A program made the translations under genes and the position numbers. This document shows, in pieces, positions 1 through 8,100 of a DNA stretch of 64,000 nt. A model generated the notes under the pieces. It had not been told where the DNA came from. It ran no database searches and saw nothing but the letters and a program-made list of their open reading frames with translations. The DNA is from Pyxidicoccus sp. MSG2 (GTDB lineage: Bacteria; Myxococcota; Myxococcia; Myxococcales; Myxococcaceae): contig NZ_JAPNKC010000001.1 of assembly GCF_026626705.1 (NCBI RefSeq), forward strand, positions 6,156,001 to 6,220,000. The letters run 5' to 3'. Each line of letters begins with the position of its first letter. The stretch's first letter is position 1.

Positions 1-367
1 AGCCGCCGCCCGGTACGTAGTTGGAGATGCCGACGTAGTAGGCCGTGCCGTCCGGAGCCACCGCCGTGTGGTGAGGCCCCTCCAGCTCCACCGGGTTGAG
101 CCCCACCGGCACGCGCGCGAGCTCCTTGAAGCCGGGCGTGCCCACGGTGTCCAGCTCGATGAGGCTCAGCGTGTCGTCGAGGCTGTTGGTGATGAGGATG
201 CGCCCGCCGGGCCCGGGAGGTGGAACGACGGTTCCTTCCGCCCACGGGTCCGGGTGCGCGTACTCGAGCTCCTCCGGGGGCGTCCCGGCGTCCCCGGGCT
301 CCGGGTCGTCGGTGCACGCGGCCAGCGCGAGCGCGAGCGCCGGCACCCACCGGCGTGCCTGCTTCAT
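1..367 (-). CDS. Lipoprotein with probable YncE/YVTN-type beta-propeller, partial
   Basis: Only the first ~122 residues are present; the gene runs off the left edge. It starts with ATG at 367 and has a lipoprotein signal (MKQARRWVPALALALAAC), so the mature protein is lipid-anchored in the envelope. After a Pro/Gly/Asp-rich linker comes a stretch ending in ILITNSLDDTLSLIELD, typical of a first blade of YncE/YVTN-type propellers. Its ATG overlaps the TGA of the upstream lipoprotein gene (ATGA), so the two are almost certainly translationally coupled. Role unknown; a surface binding or structural propeller is an inference from fold only. Confidence 0.7.
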   Translation of the reverse strand, partial: MKQARRWVPALALALAACTDDPEPGDAGTPPEELEYAHPDPWAEGTVVPPPGPGGRILITNSLDDTLSLIELDTVGTPGFKELARVPVGLNPVELEGPHHTAVAPDGTAYYVGISNYVPGGG

Positions 368-1005
368 CGTGCGCCCACCATGTGCACGGTGCGCGGCATG
401 GCCATCTTGTAGGGCCCCTCGCGGAGGCGGTTCTCCACGAGGTACGCGCTCGTCACCTGGATGGACAGGTCCTGGCCAATCGCGCCGCGCAGCGTGTCCC
501 ACGTGGCCGCGTCGAGCTGCCACTCCAGGTTCGAGGTGAGCATCTCCACCGGGCACGTCCGGCCCGGCACCGTCACCTGCACCCAGTAGATGTCGCCGGT
601 GAAGGGCGGCAGGTGCGCCTCGGCCGAGGGCAGAATCAGGTTCCCCAGCCACGCCAGCACGGAGCGCCCCTCGTTACGTGGGCGTGCCTGCGGGGAGGGC
701 GTCAGGGGCGCCGCGCCGGGCGTGAGCGACGCAATCGGCGACGTCCACCGCCACGTGGGCGCCGCGTCGGTGCCGATGTAGGTCTGTCCCTCGGTGGGTG
801 ACTCCAGCGTCACCGCCTGTGCGCTGGCCGTCGCCTTGTCCTTCGCGTCCACCAGCGAGCGCCACGCCTCGTCGGTGGCGTCGCCGCCGTAGAGCGGCTC
901 GCCGCACTCGTCGGCCTCCGGCTCGTCGTTGTCGCAGGCGGGGGCCAGCGCCAGCAGCGCGGCCGACAGGGACGTCCACAAAAGCTTCCGGGAGAGGGTC
1001 TTCAT
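364..1005 (-). CDS. Hypothetical lipoprotein
   Basis: 213 aa with a clear lipoprotein signal: basic start MKTLSRK, hydrophobic core, then APAC followed by an acidic DNDEPEADE segment. The rest is soluble, with no repeat or catalytic motif that I recognise. It is the middle gene of a three-gene minus-strand operon: the upstream propeller gene ends 10 nt before it and its own TGA overlaps the ATG of the next lipoprotein. The context suggests an exported complex or surface decoration together with its propeller neighbours. Function not assigned. Confidence 0.75.
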   Translation of the reverse strand: MKTLSRKLLWTSLSAALLALAPACDNDEPEADECGEPLYGGDATDEAWRSLVDAKDKATASAQAVTLESPTEGQTYIGTDAAPTWRWTSPIASLTPGAAPLTPSPQARPRNEGRSVLAWLGNLILPSAEAHLPPFTGDIYWVQVTVPGRTCPVEMLTSNLEWQLDAATWDTLRGAIGQDLSIQVTSAYLVENRLREGPYKMAMPRTVHMVGAR

Positions 1006-1015
1006 GGTGAGGGGC

Positions 1016-2338
1016 CTACTGGTGGTTCGAGCGCCGCCGGCCGCGGCGCCACAGCGTGAGGGTCGACAGAAGCATCAGGGCGGGTGCCGCATTCCCGGAC
1101 GCCGCGCCGCAGCCATCGGACTTCGACGGAGGCGCCGTCCCTGCGTCGACGTCGGGCGTGCCCGCGTCCTCGGGCGGCGGTGGCGGAGGCGGAGGTGGCT
1201 CCTCCACGCCGCCGTCGGTGTACACCTCAGCGCCGAGCTGGTCCGCGAGCTGCGGCCACAGCCCCGGGCAGATTTTCTGCACCGGCGTGCCCGCGGGGCA
1301 CTGGTCGGGGCCCTTGATGCCGTAGAGGGTGAACAGCGGCTCCCACGTGTCGCCCTGGTCGTTGCTGCGCGCCAGGGCCCAGTCGTGCAGCCAGGTGGAG
1401 CCGCAGGCGTAGAGCGTCTCGCCCGTGCGCAGCGCGCACGAGTTGCCGGTGGGCAGCGGCCGCTTCTCCAGCGGGCCTGCGCGCGGGCCGCGGAAGAAGG
1501 AGTTCAGCGTGCCCACCCAGGCGGTGCCGCCGTCGGAGGACAGCTCCATGTTGGTGAAGATGTCGTCCAGCATCTGCACCTGCGTCAGCGTGCGGCCGCC
1601 GTCGTCGCTGCGCATCAGGTGCGTGTAGCCCTGCGCGGACACGCGCACCCACACCCCGTCCGCCTGAACGGGGTCCACCGCCGTCACCACCAGGTCGTAC
1701 GGCCGGAGCAGTTCCGGCAGCGCGTGGGGGATTTCCTCCCAGGTGTCGCCCGCGTCGTCGCTGCGGAAGAGGAGCAACTGGCCGCTCGCGTCGCCGGAGG
1801 CATACACGCGCCGGGGGTCCACCGGCGAGACGCGCACGGCATTGAGGTTGAGTCCCGTGCGCAACAGCGGCGTGGGCTCCCACGTCTCGCCGCCGTCGTG
1901 CGAGCGGTACACGCCATTGGGCGTCGTGGGCCGGCCGGTGACGGCGTAGAGGATGCGGTCATCCGTGGGGTGCGCGGCGAGTCCCGTCACCCAGGTGCTC
2001 TTGAAATACGGATGCGTATTCCAGGAGCAGCCGTTGTCGGCCGAGCGCAGGATGGAACTGCCGGTGGCGGCGATGATGTCGCCGGCCTCGCGCCACAGGA
2101 AGGACTCCGGGCGCCAGCCGCCGTAGCCCATGGCGTCCGGACATATCCACCGCCACGTCTGGCCGCTGTCGCGCGAAATCACCGCGCCGAAGGACGCGCC
2201 CACGAAGAAGTCCTCGGGGTGGCCGCGGCGAATGGTGACGTTGGACGTCTCTGGCAGGCCCGCATGCGCGTGCGCGGCCCCGCCCGTGCCCAGGGCCAGC
2301 AGGGTGATGACCGCTGTCACCGTGTTGCGAGGATTCAT
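1016..2338 (-). CDS. Secreted BNR/sialidase-type repeat protein with MYXO-CTERM-like tail
   Basis: 440 aa from the ATG at 2338. An upstream alternative start adds 12 residues without hydrophobic character, so the ATG that begins MNPRNTVTAV and leads directly into a signal peptide (cleavage near AAHAHA) is preferred. The body repeats the pattern S.D.G.TW (ISRDSGQTW, LRSADNGCSW, YRSHDGGETW, FRSDDAGDTW, MRSDDGGRTL, ARSNDQGDTW), that is BNR/Asp-box repeats of a propeller. The C terminus has a Pro-rich linker, then GCGAASGN, a hydrophobic stretch and an Arg cluster, matching the MYXO-CTERM sorting layout. It is the first gene of the operon with the two lipoproteins. It is probably displayed on the outer surface; no sialidase catalytic residues are evident, so enzymatic activity is doubtful. 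Confidence 0.8.
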   Translation of the reverse strand: MNPRNTVTAVITLLALGTGGAAHAHAGLPETSNVTIRRGHPEDFFVGASFGAVISRDSGQTWRWICPDAMGYGGWRPESFLWREAGDIIAATGSSILRSADNGCSWNTHPYFKSTWVTGLAAHPTDDRILYAVTGRPTTPNGVYRSHDGGETWEPTPLLRTGLNLNAVRVSPVDPRRVYASGDASGQLLLFRSDDAGDTWEEIPHALPELLRPYDLVVTAVDPVQADGVWVRVSAQGYTHLMRSDDGGRTLTQVQMLDDIFTNMELSSDGGTAWVGTLNSFFRGPRAGPLEKRPLPTGNSCALRTGETLYACGSTWLHDWALARSNDQGDTWEPLFTLYGIKGPDQCPAGTPVQKICPGLWPQLADQLGAEVYTDGGVEEPPPPPPPPPEDAGTPDVDAGTAPPSKSDGCGAASGNAAPALMLLSTLTLWRRGRRRSNHQ

Positions 2339-2536
2339 CCGCGGGACTCCAGGAACGTGCCGGCCCGGCTCCACGATAACGCCCGGCGCGCCCGCGCATA
2401 GCGGCGGAGCGTGAAACGTCGCGCGATATGTGTGTGCTTCCCCGCTCGTTCACCAGGCAGAGCAGGACGGAAGGACTCCGCGGGCCGGGCGGGGTTCCCC
2501 GACGCTCCCACCCATCATTTCGGAAGGATGCCTTCG

Positions 2537-4141
2537 ATGAGGCAGTGGACGCGTAGCGCGTGGGGATTGGTGTTGTCCGGTGTACTGGGCGTGGCGGCCG
2601 GTTGCTCGGGGGAGCTGGTGGCCCCTCCCCTCGTCAAGCACGAGGTGACGCCGTGGATGGTGGACGACCCGGACTGGGAGCACACGGGCCCGCTGGCCGC
2701 CTGCAAGCCGGCCGCGAATGCCGCCGTCCCGTGCGGCGCCCACGAGTCCTTCGACTACTCCGCCTGCAACCTGCCTTCACTGAAGGGCGCGAAGGCGGGC
2801 GGCCTCTACACCACGCACCTCCTCATCGATGACACCGAGCCGGTGTTCAGCACGGTGAACTCGCTGCTCGTGGCGACGGATGGGGGCGTCTCCCGCCACA
2901 GCACCGTCGTCCTTCCCGAGCAGCAATTGGAGGATGGCCGGTTCTTCCTCGGGGCGCGCTCGAGCCGTCCGGACGGCGGCTCCACCGCGCTGGTGATGGT
3001 GGGGTGCGAGGCCAGCGAGGACGGGCTCACGCTGAAGGGCTGCTACCAGCAGTGCCGCAACGGGGCGCAGACCTTCTCCGGCACCTTCGAGGCCGCGCGC
3101 GTGGTGCGCCGCCAGGGCGAGTCTGAGGCCTCCGGCCTGTCGCTGCTGTCGGAGATGGCGGTGGGCGAGGCGACGCCCGTGGACGTGTACGTGACGAAGG
3201 GCCACGCGTACGTGGTGTCGGTGCCCTCCCTGAGCCGGCCCGGCGGGCTGAGCGTGTTCGACGTGTCCAACGCGCGCGCGCCGGTGCTGAAGAAGTCCAT
3301 TTCGTACCCCAATGACAACTACTGGAACGGCGTCTGGGCGAAGGATGACGCGCTCTACGTCGCGAGCGCCGACCAGGGCCTGCTCGTCTTCGACATCTCC
3401 AACCCGGCGGACCCGCGGTTCCTGCGCTCGCTGCCCGGGGACGAGGGCGGCATCGAAGTGCACACCGTCATCGTCGAGGGCAACCGGCTGTACGCCATGT
3501 CGCCGGGGCCCAACGTGGAGACGCTCATCTTCGACGTGAAGGACGCGAAGGCGCCTGTCCTGCTCACCCGCTTCGTGGCGCCGGGCGTGGCCACGGCGGC
3601 GAACGTCACCTACCCCCACGACGCCTTCCCCTTCGAGAACAGGCTCTACATCAGCCACTGGGAGAGCGGTTACCTCATCGCGGACGTGCGGGACACGGAG
3701 GCGGTGGAGGTGGTGGGCGAGTACATCGTCCACGAGCACTCCACCAGCCACACCAGCCGGGTGATGCGCCAGGGGCAGCGGCTCTTCGCCTTCGAGGGCG
3801 GTGAGCACTGGGGCGCGCACCTGCGCGTGCTGGACGTGACGGACCCGGCGGCGGTGCGCATCGTCGGTGAGTACCGCCTGCGGCCGGGCGTCTCCATCCA
3901 CAACATGGAGCTGAAGGGCAACCGGCTGTACCTCTCCCACTACCAGGAGGGGGTGCGGGTGCTGGACGTGACGCTGCCCTGGCAGCCGCGCGAGGTGGGC
4001 TATTACAACACCTACCAGCCGGAGCACCCGAAGGCGGGCTACTCCTTCTACGACGGTGCCATCGGCATCCGCGTGCCGGGGGACGGCCACGTGTACGTCA
4101 TCGACACCGTGCGCGGCCTGCTCATCCTGCGGGAGGGCTGA
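2537..4141 (+). CDS. LVIVD-repeat beta-propeller lipoprotein
   Basis: 534 aa. The frame is open further upstream, but GGAAGG at 2522-2527 lies 9 nt before the ATG at 2537 and that start gives a clean lipoprotein signal (MRQWTRSAWGLVLSGVLG then AAGC). The mature protein contains repeated units of the form L.V.D.S.P..P (SVFDVSNARAPVL, LVFDISNPADPRFL, LIFDVKDAKAPVLL, RVLDVTDPAAVRIV, RVLDVTLPWQPREV), the LVIVD repeat that folds as propeller blades. Such proteins are common on myxobacterial envelopes and mostly unstudied. It is divergent from the operon ending at 2338, with about 200 nt between the starts that should hold both promoters. Confidence 0.82.
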   Translation: MRQWTRSAWGLVLSGVLGVAAGCSGELVAPPLVKHEVTPWMVDDPDWEHTGPLAACKPAANAAVPCGAHESFDYSACNLPSLKGAKAGGLYTTHLLIDDTEPVFSTVNSLLVATDGGVSRHSTVVLPEQQLEDGRFFLGARSSRPDGGSTALVMVGCEASEDGLTLKGCYQQCRNGAQTFSGTFEAARVVRRQGESEASGLSLLSEMAVGEATPVDVYVTKGHAYVVSVPSLSRPGGLSVFDVSNARAPVLKKSISYPNDNYWNGVWAKDDALYVASADQGLLVFDISNPADPRFLRSLPGDEGGIEVHTVIVEGNRLYAMSPGPNVETLIFDVKDAKAPVLLTRFVAPGVATAANVTYPHDAFPFENRLYISHWESGYLIADVRDTEAVEVVGEYIVHEHSTSHTSRVMRQGQRLFAFEGGEHWGAHLRVLDVTDPAAVRIVGEYRLRPGVSIHNMELKGNRLYLSHYQEGVRVLDVTLPWQPREVGYYNTYQPEHPKAGYSFYDGAIGIRVPGDGHVYVIDTVRGLLILREG

Positions 4142-4343
4142 GCGGCGCCTTCGTGGCGGGTGGAAGGTTGTCCACCCGTCACAACGCCCCGGGGGAGGCC
4201 CACCCCGGAGCGTCGGCGGGAGGTGGGCGCGGTGCGCGGGGCTCGCCTCCCACCCGTCCTGTCTGCTACGGACGCGGGAGACACCCGGCACGAGGGCGGC
4301 TCCGGGCGGGCTGTCCACGGGTGTCTCTGGGGGAGTGCACGAC

Positions 4344-5537
4344 ATGGCGGGGTCCACGGTGGAGCCCAGGCTCATCGACGACGGTGCGGGGCGGGGGGAC
4401 ATTCCCGCGGGGACCGCCACGCGCGCCGTCTGGGAGGCGGTGATGCAGGGAGCGGTGGAGGTGGCCGTCCGGGCCTACGAGGACCTGGCCGCGCCGCAGC
4501 GGGAGTGCGTGCTGGAGGAGTCCTCCGGCGTACCCGGGCAGACGCGCTCGTCGCTGGTGGAGGTGCTGAGGCGCGCACGGGACTTCGCGGGTGCCGCGCG
4601 CCTGCTGGAAGCGGATGGCGCGCACGCGGCGGCGGCGCCCCTGCACGAGCAGTCCGGTGCATTGCAGAAGGCGGCCGAGGCGTGGCTGCGCGCCGGTGAG
4701 CGCGGCCGCGCGGCCGCCGCCTTCGAGCGCGCGGGCAGCCTGGAGCGCGCGCTGGAGTTGTACCGGGCGCTGGACGCGCGCGAGTCCATGGCCCAGTGCC
4801 TCACGCGCCTGCACCGGCCCCAGGAGGCCGCGGCGGTGTACCGCGAACTGGGCAACGCACACGCGGAGCTGGAGTCGCTGCGCGCGATTGCGCCCGGGCA
4901 CCCGCGCCGGCGCGAGGCGGTGCTGCGGATGAGCGCGCTGCTGGACGCGCTGGGAGACTCGTGGCGGGCGCTGGTGCTGCTGGCGGACGCGATGCAGGAG
5001 TCCGGCCCGGCGCGCGAGGACGGCGCGCTCCAGGCGGAGCACGCGCGACTGCTCAGGCACCTGGGGCTGGACGCGGCCGTGGTGGAGCCCGAGCGCGCGC
5101 CCCCGCCGCCCCCGGACGGCTACGAGTACCTCAAGGCCATCCCCATCTTCGGCGAGCTGCCGATGCAGGACATGAAGGACCTGTTCCGCATGGCGCAGCA
5201 GGTGCTCATCCCCGAGGACACCACGGTGCTGGAGAAGGGAGCGCGGGGCACGGGGTTGCTGGTGCTGCTGGACGGGACGGTGGACGTGTTCAGCGGCCCG
5301 GGGATGGACGCGCGGCTGCTCAACACGCTGGGGCCGGGGGCCTTCCTGGGTGAAATCTCACTCATCCTGGACGGGCCCACGTCCGCGCACGTGCGCTCGC
5401 GCACGGCGGTGCGGGCGCTGCGGGTGACGCGGGTGGACTTCCAGCACTACCTGGACACCCACGAGGCCGCCGCGCTGCGCATCTACCGGCTCTTCACCGA
5501 GAATCTGGCCGAGCGCGTCCGGGCGCTGAGCGCGTAG
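4344..5537 (+). CDS. Helical-repeat protein with C-terminal cyclic-nucleotide-binding domain
   Basis: 397 aa from ATG 4344; the open frame extends upstream into the previous gene but only this start yields sensible protein. Residues ~30-240 form Ala/Arg/Glu-rich helical hairpins resembling TPRs (ARLLEADGAHAAAAPLHEQ and similar). Residues ~260-385 form a CNMP-binding/Crp-like domain (IPIFGELP, then GPGAFLGEISLILDGP). The phosphate-binding cassette keeps the GE pair, but the position normally Arg in R.A.V reads T in GPTSAHV, so nucleotide binding may be weakened or lost. No membrane segment, HTH or kinase domain. It is 13 nt upstream of a homologue with two such domains and probably co-transcribed with it. 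Confidence 0.8.
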   Translation: MAGSTVEPRLIDDGAGRGDIPAGTATRAVWEAVMQGAVEVAVRAYEDLAAPQRECVLEESSGVPGQTRSSLVEVLRRARDFAGAARLLEADGAHAAAAPLHEQSGALQKAAEAWLRAGERGRAAAAFERAGSLERALELYRALDARESMAQCLTRLHRPQEAAAVYRELGNAHAELESLRAIAPGHPRRREAVLRMSALLDALGDSWRALVLLADAMQESGPAREDGALQAEHARLLRHLGLDAAVVEPERAPPPPPDGYEYLKAIPIFGELPMQDMKDLFRMAQQVLIPEDTTVLEKGARGTGLLVLLDGTVDVFSGPGMDARLLNTLGPGAFLGEISLILDGPTSAHVRSRTAVRALRVTRVDFQHYLDTHEAAALRIYRLFTENLAERVRALSA

Positions 5538-5550
5538 GCTGGAGCCCGCA

Positions 5551-6777
5551 ATGGCGGATACGCGTGGCGCGAGCAGGGAGCGGGCCGTCCAGCTCGCCAG
5601 TGAAGGAAAGCTGGAGGACGCCCTGGCGGAGTACCAGGGCATGGCGAGGTCCGCCCCGGACGACGCGGAGGTCCGCCAGCGGGTGGCGGAGCTGCTGGAG
5701 TGGCTCGGGCGACAGGCGGAGGCGGCGACGGCGTACGAGGCCGCCGCGCTGGCCTGGACGAAGGCGGCGCAGCCGCTGCGCGCCGTGGCCGCGTGTCTGG
5801 CGCTGTCCCGGCTCGGCGCGCCCCCGGCCGCGACGACGCGCACCGCGCGCGTGCTGGCCGAGCGCTTCGCCCTGGCGCCGAGCGCCGCGGCGCCGACGGC
5901 TTCCCCGGGGACGATGGCCCCGGTGCCCGGGCCCGAGGCCCCGGGCGCGATGCCCATCCTCTCGCACCTGGGCCGCGAGGCCTTCATCGCGCTGCTGGAG
6001 GCGATGGAGGTGCGCGCCTTCTTCCCTGGGCAGGCGGTGGTGGAGGAGGGCAGTGCGGGCGCGTCCATGTTCGCGCTGGTGGAGGGGAAGGCGGACGTGC
6101 TGCGCACGCTGGAGGGCGGCGAGCGCAAGTCGGCGGGCACCGTGCTCCCGGGCGACTTCTTCGGAGAGCTGGCGCTCGTCTCCGAGGGGCCCCGGCTGGC
6201 CACGGTGGTGGCCACCGAGCGGGCCGTGCTCCTGGAGCTGACGCGCGAGCGCATGGAGGCGGTGGCCGCGCGCCACCCCACGGTGGCCGGCGCGGTGGAG
6301 GCCTTCTACCGGCGGCGCATGGTGGAGAACCTGCTGCGCAGCAACCCGCTGCTCAGCAAGCTGACGCCGGAGCAGAAGGCGGCCGTGTCTCGCGACTTCC
6401 AGCTGCGCACGGTGAGCGCGGGCGAGGCGCTGCTGACGCAGGGGCAGGCCGGGGACGCCTTCTACGTGGTGCTGCGCGGCCGGTACACGCCGTGGCTGGA
6501 GCAGATGCACGGCCGGCGCGTGGCGCTGGCGGAACTGCGCGAGGGCGACGTCTTCGGCGAAATCTCCCTGCTGCTGGACAAGCCCGTGTCCGCCACGGTG
6601 CGCGCGGAGGTGGCGGGAGTGGTGCTGCGCCTGGACCGCGCCGCCTTCGAGAAGCACCTGCTCAGCCAGCCCGGCCTCAAGGGCATGCTGATGCGCATGG
6701 GCACCGAGCGCCTGCAGCGCACCGCCCAGGCGCTGGCCTCCGGCCGCGTGCTGCACGACGGCGACCTGCGCGTCTGA
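5551..6777 (+). CDS. Tandem cyclic-nucleotide-binding-domain protein
   Basis: 408 aa. An N-terminal ~90-residue helical/TPR-like segment (RAVQLASEGKLEDALAEY) is followed by two CNMP-binding domains, ~130-245 and ~265-385. The first has a canonical cassette ending PRLATV with the expected Arg; the second reads KPVSATV with Val in that place. A cytoplasmic sensor binding one nucleotide per chain is a reasonable inference. No output domain is visible, so it may act through protein-protein contacts with the preceding gene product, which shares its architecture. A strong hairpin pair follows the gene. Confidence 0.82.
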   Translation: MADTRGASRERAVQLASEGKLEDALAEYQGMARSAPDDAEVRQRVAELLEWLGRQAEAATAYEAAALAWTKAAQPLRAVAACLALSRLGAPPAATTRTARVLAERFALAPSAAAPTASPGTMAPVPGPEAPGAMPILSHLGREAFIALLEAMEVRAFFPGQAVVEEGSAGASMFALVEGKADVLRTLEGGERKSAGTVLPGDFFGELALVSEGPRLATVVATERAVLLELTRERMEAVAARHPTVAGAVEAFYRRRMVENLLRSNPLLSKLTPEQKAAVSRDFQLRTVSAGEALLTQGQAGDAFYVVLRGRYTPWLEQMHGRRVALAELREGDVFGEISLLLDKPVSATVRAEVAGVVLRLDRAAFEKHLLSQPGLKGMLMRMGTERLQRTAQALASGRVLHDGDLRV

Positions 6778-6803
6778 CCGCGGGCGTACCCCTGGAAAAC
6801 GAA

Positions 6804-6866
6804 ACGCCCGGGCCCCCGTGAGGGAGACCCGGGCGTCAGGACCGCCCCGGCTCAGGGAGCCGGGGC
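6804..6866. terminator. Two adjacent hairpins between convergent genes
   Basis: First inverted repeat: ACGCCCGGG at 6804-6812 with CCCGGGCGT at 6828-6836. Second: a perfect 10-bp stem, 6844-6853 with 6857-6866, closing a 3-nt loop. They lie between the convergent cyclic-nucleotide gene (ends 6777) and the fadL-like gene (ends 6878), so one stem probably serves each direction. T-tracts are poor, as usual at this GC content. Confidence 0.7.
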
Positions 6867-6877
6867 AGGCCTTCCGG

Positions 6878-8074
6878 CTACTGCATGGAGTAGCCGAGCG
6901 TCAGGCCGAACACGTGCGCGTGGCCGTTGTACCGGCCGGGGATGCCCGGCGCGGTGCTGTCGTTGTTGGACAGCGTGACGTACTGGTAGGCCGCATCCGC
7001 GCGCAGCGCGCCGAAGGCGTAGCCCACGCCGCCCGTCACCGCGACGCGGTCCGCGTCCGGCAGGTCCGGCGTCAGCGTGTCCTGCGGGCTCGGGGACGGG
7101 TCGAGGACGAGGCCCGCGCGCACGTGGAGCGCCTCCGTCACGCCGTACTCGGCGCCGAGGTGGAAGTTCCACGTCGCCTTCCAGCGCTTGGGCAGCGGGT
7201 TGTTGAGCGCCGGGTTCTCCGGGAACTCAATCGCCAGCTGCTCGAAGTCGGACCAGTCCACCCAGTTCGCATCGAAGGCCAGCGTCAGCCGCTCGAGGGG
7301 CGTGACGGCCACGCCCGCCGCGATGGACTGCGGCAGGGTGACGTCACCCTGGACGATGGTGTCCTTCAGGCGGCCCTGGAACTCCGCCGGGACGTCCTGG
7401 AAGTCCGCGTCGCCCTTGAAGGTCAGCTTCATGGGGCTGCGGTAGTGCACGCCGGCGGTGATGAGCTTGGGCACCACCACGCCCTGGACGCCGACGTTGG
7501 CGCCGAAGCCCCACGCGCCGCCGCCCAGGTGGACGTTGCCCTCGCTCTCGACGAAGTCCAGGCCACGCTTCAGCTCCAGCGTGCCCCGGCCGATGTCGAG
7601 CCCGGCGCCCACGCGGAAGCGCTCGTGGACCTGGTAGGCCACCGTCGGGTTGATGTTGTAGACGGCCATGGCCGACTCACGGGCGCGGAAGCGGCCCGAG
7701 AAGTCATCCACCCAGCGGCTGCGCGCGCCGAAGGGCGTGTAGATGCCCAGGCCCACCGCCAGCTTGTCCATCACCTTGTACGTGGCGAACAGGTGCGGCG
7801 GCGGGGACAGGGTCGTCTTCTGGCCCTCCGTCGCCCCGCCCTCCGGGGTGAACTTCAGGGTGGGGAGGATGCCGGTGTCGCCCACCGACACGTCCAGCTT
7901 CTTGTCGCCCAGGATGTTCGCCGCGTTGGAGTACACGGCGGACGAGTCATCGAGCCACGCGGCGGCCGCGTTGCCCATGCCCGTGGAGCGGGCGCTCTGG
8001 GTGTTGATCTGGAAGCCCGCGGCCTGCGAGGTGCCGGCTGCGAGCAGCGCTACCAGGGAGAGTGTCTTCTTCAT
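6878..8074 (-). CDS. OmpP1/FadL/TodX-family outer-membrane transporter
   Basis: 398 aa. A signal peptide MKKTLSLVALLAAGTSQA is followed directly by AGFQINTQSARSTGMGNA, the N-terminal hatch signature of FadL-type 14-strand barrels. Repeating amphipathic strands (GLGIYTPFG, AGVHYRSPMKLTFKG, LAFDANWVDWSDF) and the terminal aromatic segment LGYSMQ fit a barrel. The hatch motif usually written NPA reads NAA here (SNAANI). Family role: uptake of long-chain fatty acids or other hydrophobic molecules across the outer membrane. It sits 26 nt downstream of a lipoprotein phospholipase gene, which supports a lipid-scavenging pair: release of acyl chains outside and import by this barrel. Confidence 0.9.
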   Translation of the reverse strand: MKKTLSLVALLAAGTSQAAGFQINTQSARSTGMGNAAAAWLDDSSAVYSNAANILGDKKLDVSVGDTGILPTLKFTPEGGATEGQKTTLSPPPHLFATYKVMDKLAVGLGIYTPFGARSRWVDDFSGRFRARESAMAVYNINPTVAYQVHERFRVGAGLDIGRGTLELKRGLDFVESEGNVHLGGGAWGFGANVGVQGVVVPKLITAGVHYRSPMKLTFKGDADFQDVPAEFQGRLKDTIVQGDVTLPQSIAAGVAVTPLERLTLAFDANWVDWSDFEQLAIEFPENPALNNPLPKRWKATWNFHLGAEYGVTEALHVRAGLVLDPSPSPQDTLTPDLPDADRVAVTGGVGYAFGALRADAAYQYVTLSNNDSTAPGIPGRYNGHAHVFGLTLGYSMQ

Positions 8075-8100
8075 GGTTTTGGGTCTCTCTCGGGAGGCGA

